Assembly: GCA_903887485.1 (NCBI GenBank)
Contig: CAISPV010000091.1
Location: 1 to 35,244 of the forward strand
Length of the DNA stretch: 35,244 nt
Origin: an uncultured Desulfobulbaceae bacterium
Lineage (GTDB): Bacteria; Desulfobacterota; Desulfobulbia; Desulfobulbales; Desulfocapsaceae
Reading direction: 5' to 3'
In this document: piece by piece, positions 34,189 to 35,244 of the stretch
Layout: every line of letters begins with the position of its first letter
Position numbering within the stretch: position 1 is the first letter of the stretch
The notes under the pieces: generated by a model
The model's database searches: none
What the model saw: the letters and a program-made list of their open reading frames with translations, nothing else
What the model was told of the DNA's origin: nothing
Made by a program: the position numbers and the translations under genes

Positions 34189-35133
34189 TTACCCGTTCAC
34201 CACCCTAAGCCCTTCCAGTTTCCAGGCCTCAGTGCCAAATGGTCGGGCCCAGGTCCACTCTTCGGCGAACTTGACCGGATCGGTCATACTGCCTTCCACC
34301 AAGGCACCACTATGCTCATCCACGGTGTAATCAAGGAGATTGGCGGTAAAGAGCACGGTGACAAAATCCTCCCCATTCTCTTTCCCCGCGGACACGATCT
34401 CCACCTTGCGAATGGAGATACTCTCCAGTTTATTGATGCGTCCAAGCTGCCGCATATCCGCGAACTGACGCTCATACTCAGCGGCAAGTCCATCCCCGAG
34501 CAGATGACGGTAGGAGGCGATATCACGCCGCATCCAGCCGGCCTGCACCTTGAAAAAGACATCAGAGGCCACTTCAACAAAATAATTCGCGTCAAAGCCC
34601 GAATCTGTCTGGCGGATCATGGCCAGTCCATCCTCAAGGGTTCCCGGAAAGGCGCCGGGCGGCGGCGGGGGAACAGTCGCATCCGGCCCCGCTGGCTGAT
34701 TGCCGGAGAAAAGAGACCCCAGAGGATTGGTTGGCGGCTGATAGCCCTGTCCCGGCCCGGAGGTAGGGGGCTTGATAAAACGCTTGTAGAAGAAATAGCC
34801 AATCCCGCCCAGCAACAGCAGAGGGAGAATCCCTATGCCACCGCCTCCGCCGCCATGCATCCCAAACATGCTGCCAAAGAGCATACTTCCCAACGCCCCG
34901 CCCACCAGACCGCCAGCCAGACCGCGGCCGAATCCGGAGCTATTGGGGGTCGAACTGCCGGGAGACGACGGATTCATGGCCGGCGGCCTCGGAGCCGGCG
35001 TGCTGCGACTGAAAGAACGACCGCCTGAGCGGGAACGGGCATCGGCAAAATCAGCATTGATCCCGGCCTCAATGAACAGCAAGGCCAGCAACACCAGGAA
35101 AAGAGGGGTCAAACGAGTAAAAAAAGAAGACAT
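34189..35133 (-). CDS. Tim44-like domain membrane protein
   Basis: A 314-residue protein. An N-terminal signal or anchor (about 5-24) is followed by a Ser/Arg/Pro-rich stretch. A Gly-rich segment (FGRGLAGGLVGGALGSMLFG onward) leads into a membrane helix (about 100-115) and a proline-rich linker. A C-terminal Tim44-like domain of about 150 residues runs from FVEVASDVFFKVQAGWMRRD to EEWTWARP and WKLEGLRVVNG. Bacterial proteins with this plan are common and poorly characterised; they resemble the mitochondrial import factor Tim44 and MRPL45 only in the C-terminal fold. GGAG lies eight bases before the ATG at 35133, which I prefer over the ATG at 35148. Nothing recognisable was seen from 35149 to the window end. 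Confidence 0.85.
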   Translation of the reverse strand: MSSFFTRLTPLFLVLLALLFIEAGINADFADARSRSGGRSFSRSTPAPRPPAMNPSSPGSSTPNSSGFGRGLAGGLVGGALGSMLFGSMFGMHGGGGGGIGILPLLLLGGIGYFFYKRFIKPPTSGPGQGYQPPTNPLGSLFSGNQPAGPDATVPPPPPGAFPGTLEDGLAMIRQTDSGFDANYFVEVASDVFFKVQAGWMRRDIASYRHLLGDGLAAEYERQFADMRQLGRINKLESISIRKVEIVSAGKENGEDFVTVLFTANLLDYTVDEHSGALVEGSMTDPVKFAEEWTWARPFGTEAWKLEGLRVVNG

Positions 35134-35244
35134 AAGGGCACACTCCATCGATAAAAAGATTTTTCTGAACTTCTTTCCTTATTGTATGGTATGAAGAGAC
35201 TTCTTACTTTAGCAAGCCGGACAAGGGTTGTCATCTCTTTTTGG

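Overview
The window most likely comes from a sulfate-reducing or sulfur-disproportionating member of the Desulfobacterota (Desulfobulbales-like). The left edge cuts through a minus-strand gene whose first 14 codons look like dsrM of the DsrMKJOP complex. It is preceded by an RsbRD N-terminal-domain gene, the usual neighbour of dsrM in these bacteria. Base composition is fairly GC-rich and even, apart from an AT-rich patch around 3.5-4.4 kb. The assignment rests on gene content and not on a marker gene.

Region 1 (1-8.3 kb) is general chromosomal content: the start of the putative dsrM, the RsbRD_N gene, the tail-specific protease prc, a small MazG-like pyrophosphohydrolase, an AT-rich two-TM hypothetical, recQ, and an RluA-type pseudouridine synthase. 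The accessory domain normally fused to RluA of this type is a separate upstream gene here. A 133-bp inverted-repeat element lies between recQ and that pair.

Region 2 (8.6-16.3 kb) looks like a sensory and stress module. It holds a membrane histidine kinase with a PhnD-type periplasmic binding domain and two PAS domains, an acidic protein made of four Cys-containing repeats, and an NtrC-type sigma-54 activator. Next comes an operon of a USP-like protein, a TauE/TSUP permease and a TIGR02186-like membrane protein. The operon has a textbook -24/-12 promoter with four upstream TGTTTCAA repeats, and a 13-bp-stem hairpin closes it.

Region 3 (16.4-33.4 kb) is the notable part: ten same-strand, tightly packed genes. 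Four are large paralogues with a pyruvate phosphate dikinase/PEP synthase-type ATP-grasp domain and a phosphohistidine swivel domain. All four lack the PEP/pyruvate TIM barrel and end in the same unrecognised domain of about 250 residues. Between them lie two related histidine kinases, two receiver-only response regulators, and two membrane proteins with tandem DUF202-like units. The order is dikinase-RR-HK-dikinase-dikinase-DUF202-DUF202-HK-RR-dikinase. I infer a phosphotransfer signalling system that joins dikinase-type phosphohistidine chemistry to two-component signalling. This is the best candidate for an undescribed system.

Region 4 (33.4-35.2 kb) has a PPP-type phosphoesterase and a Tim44-like-domain membrane protein on the minus strand. 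No tRNA, rRNA, CRISPR array, transposase or phage gene was seen.
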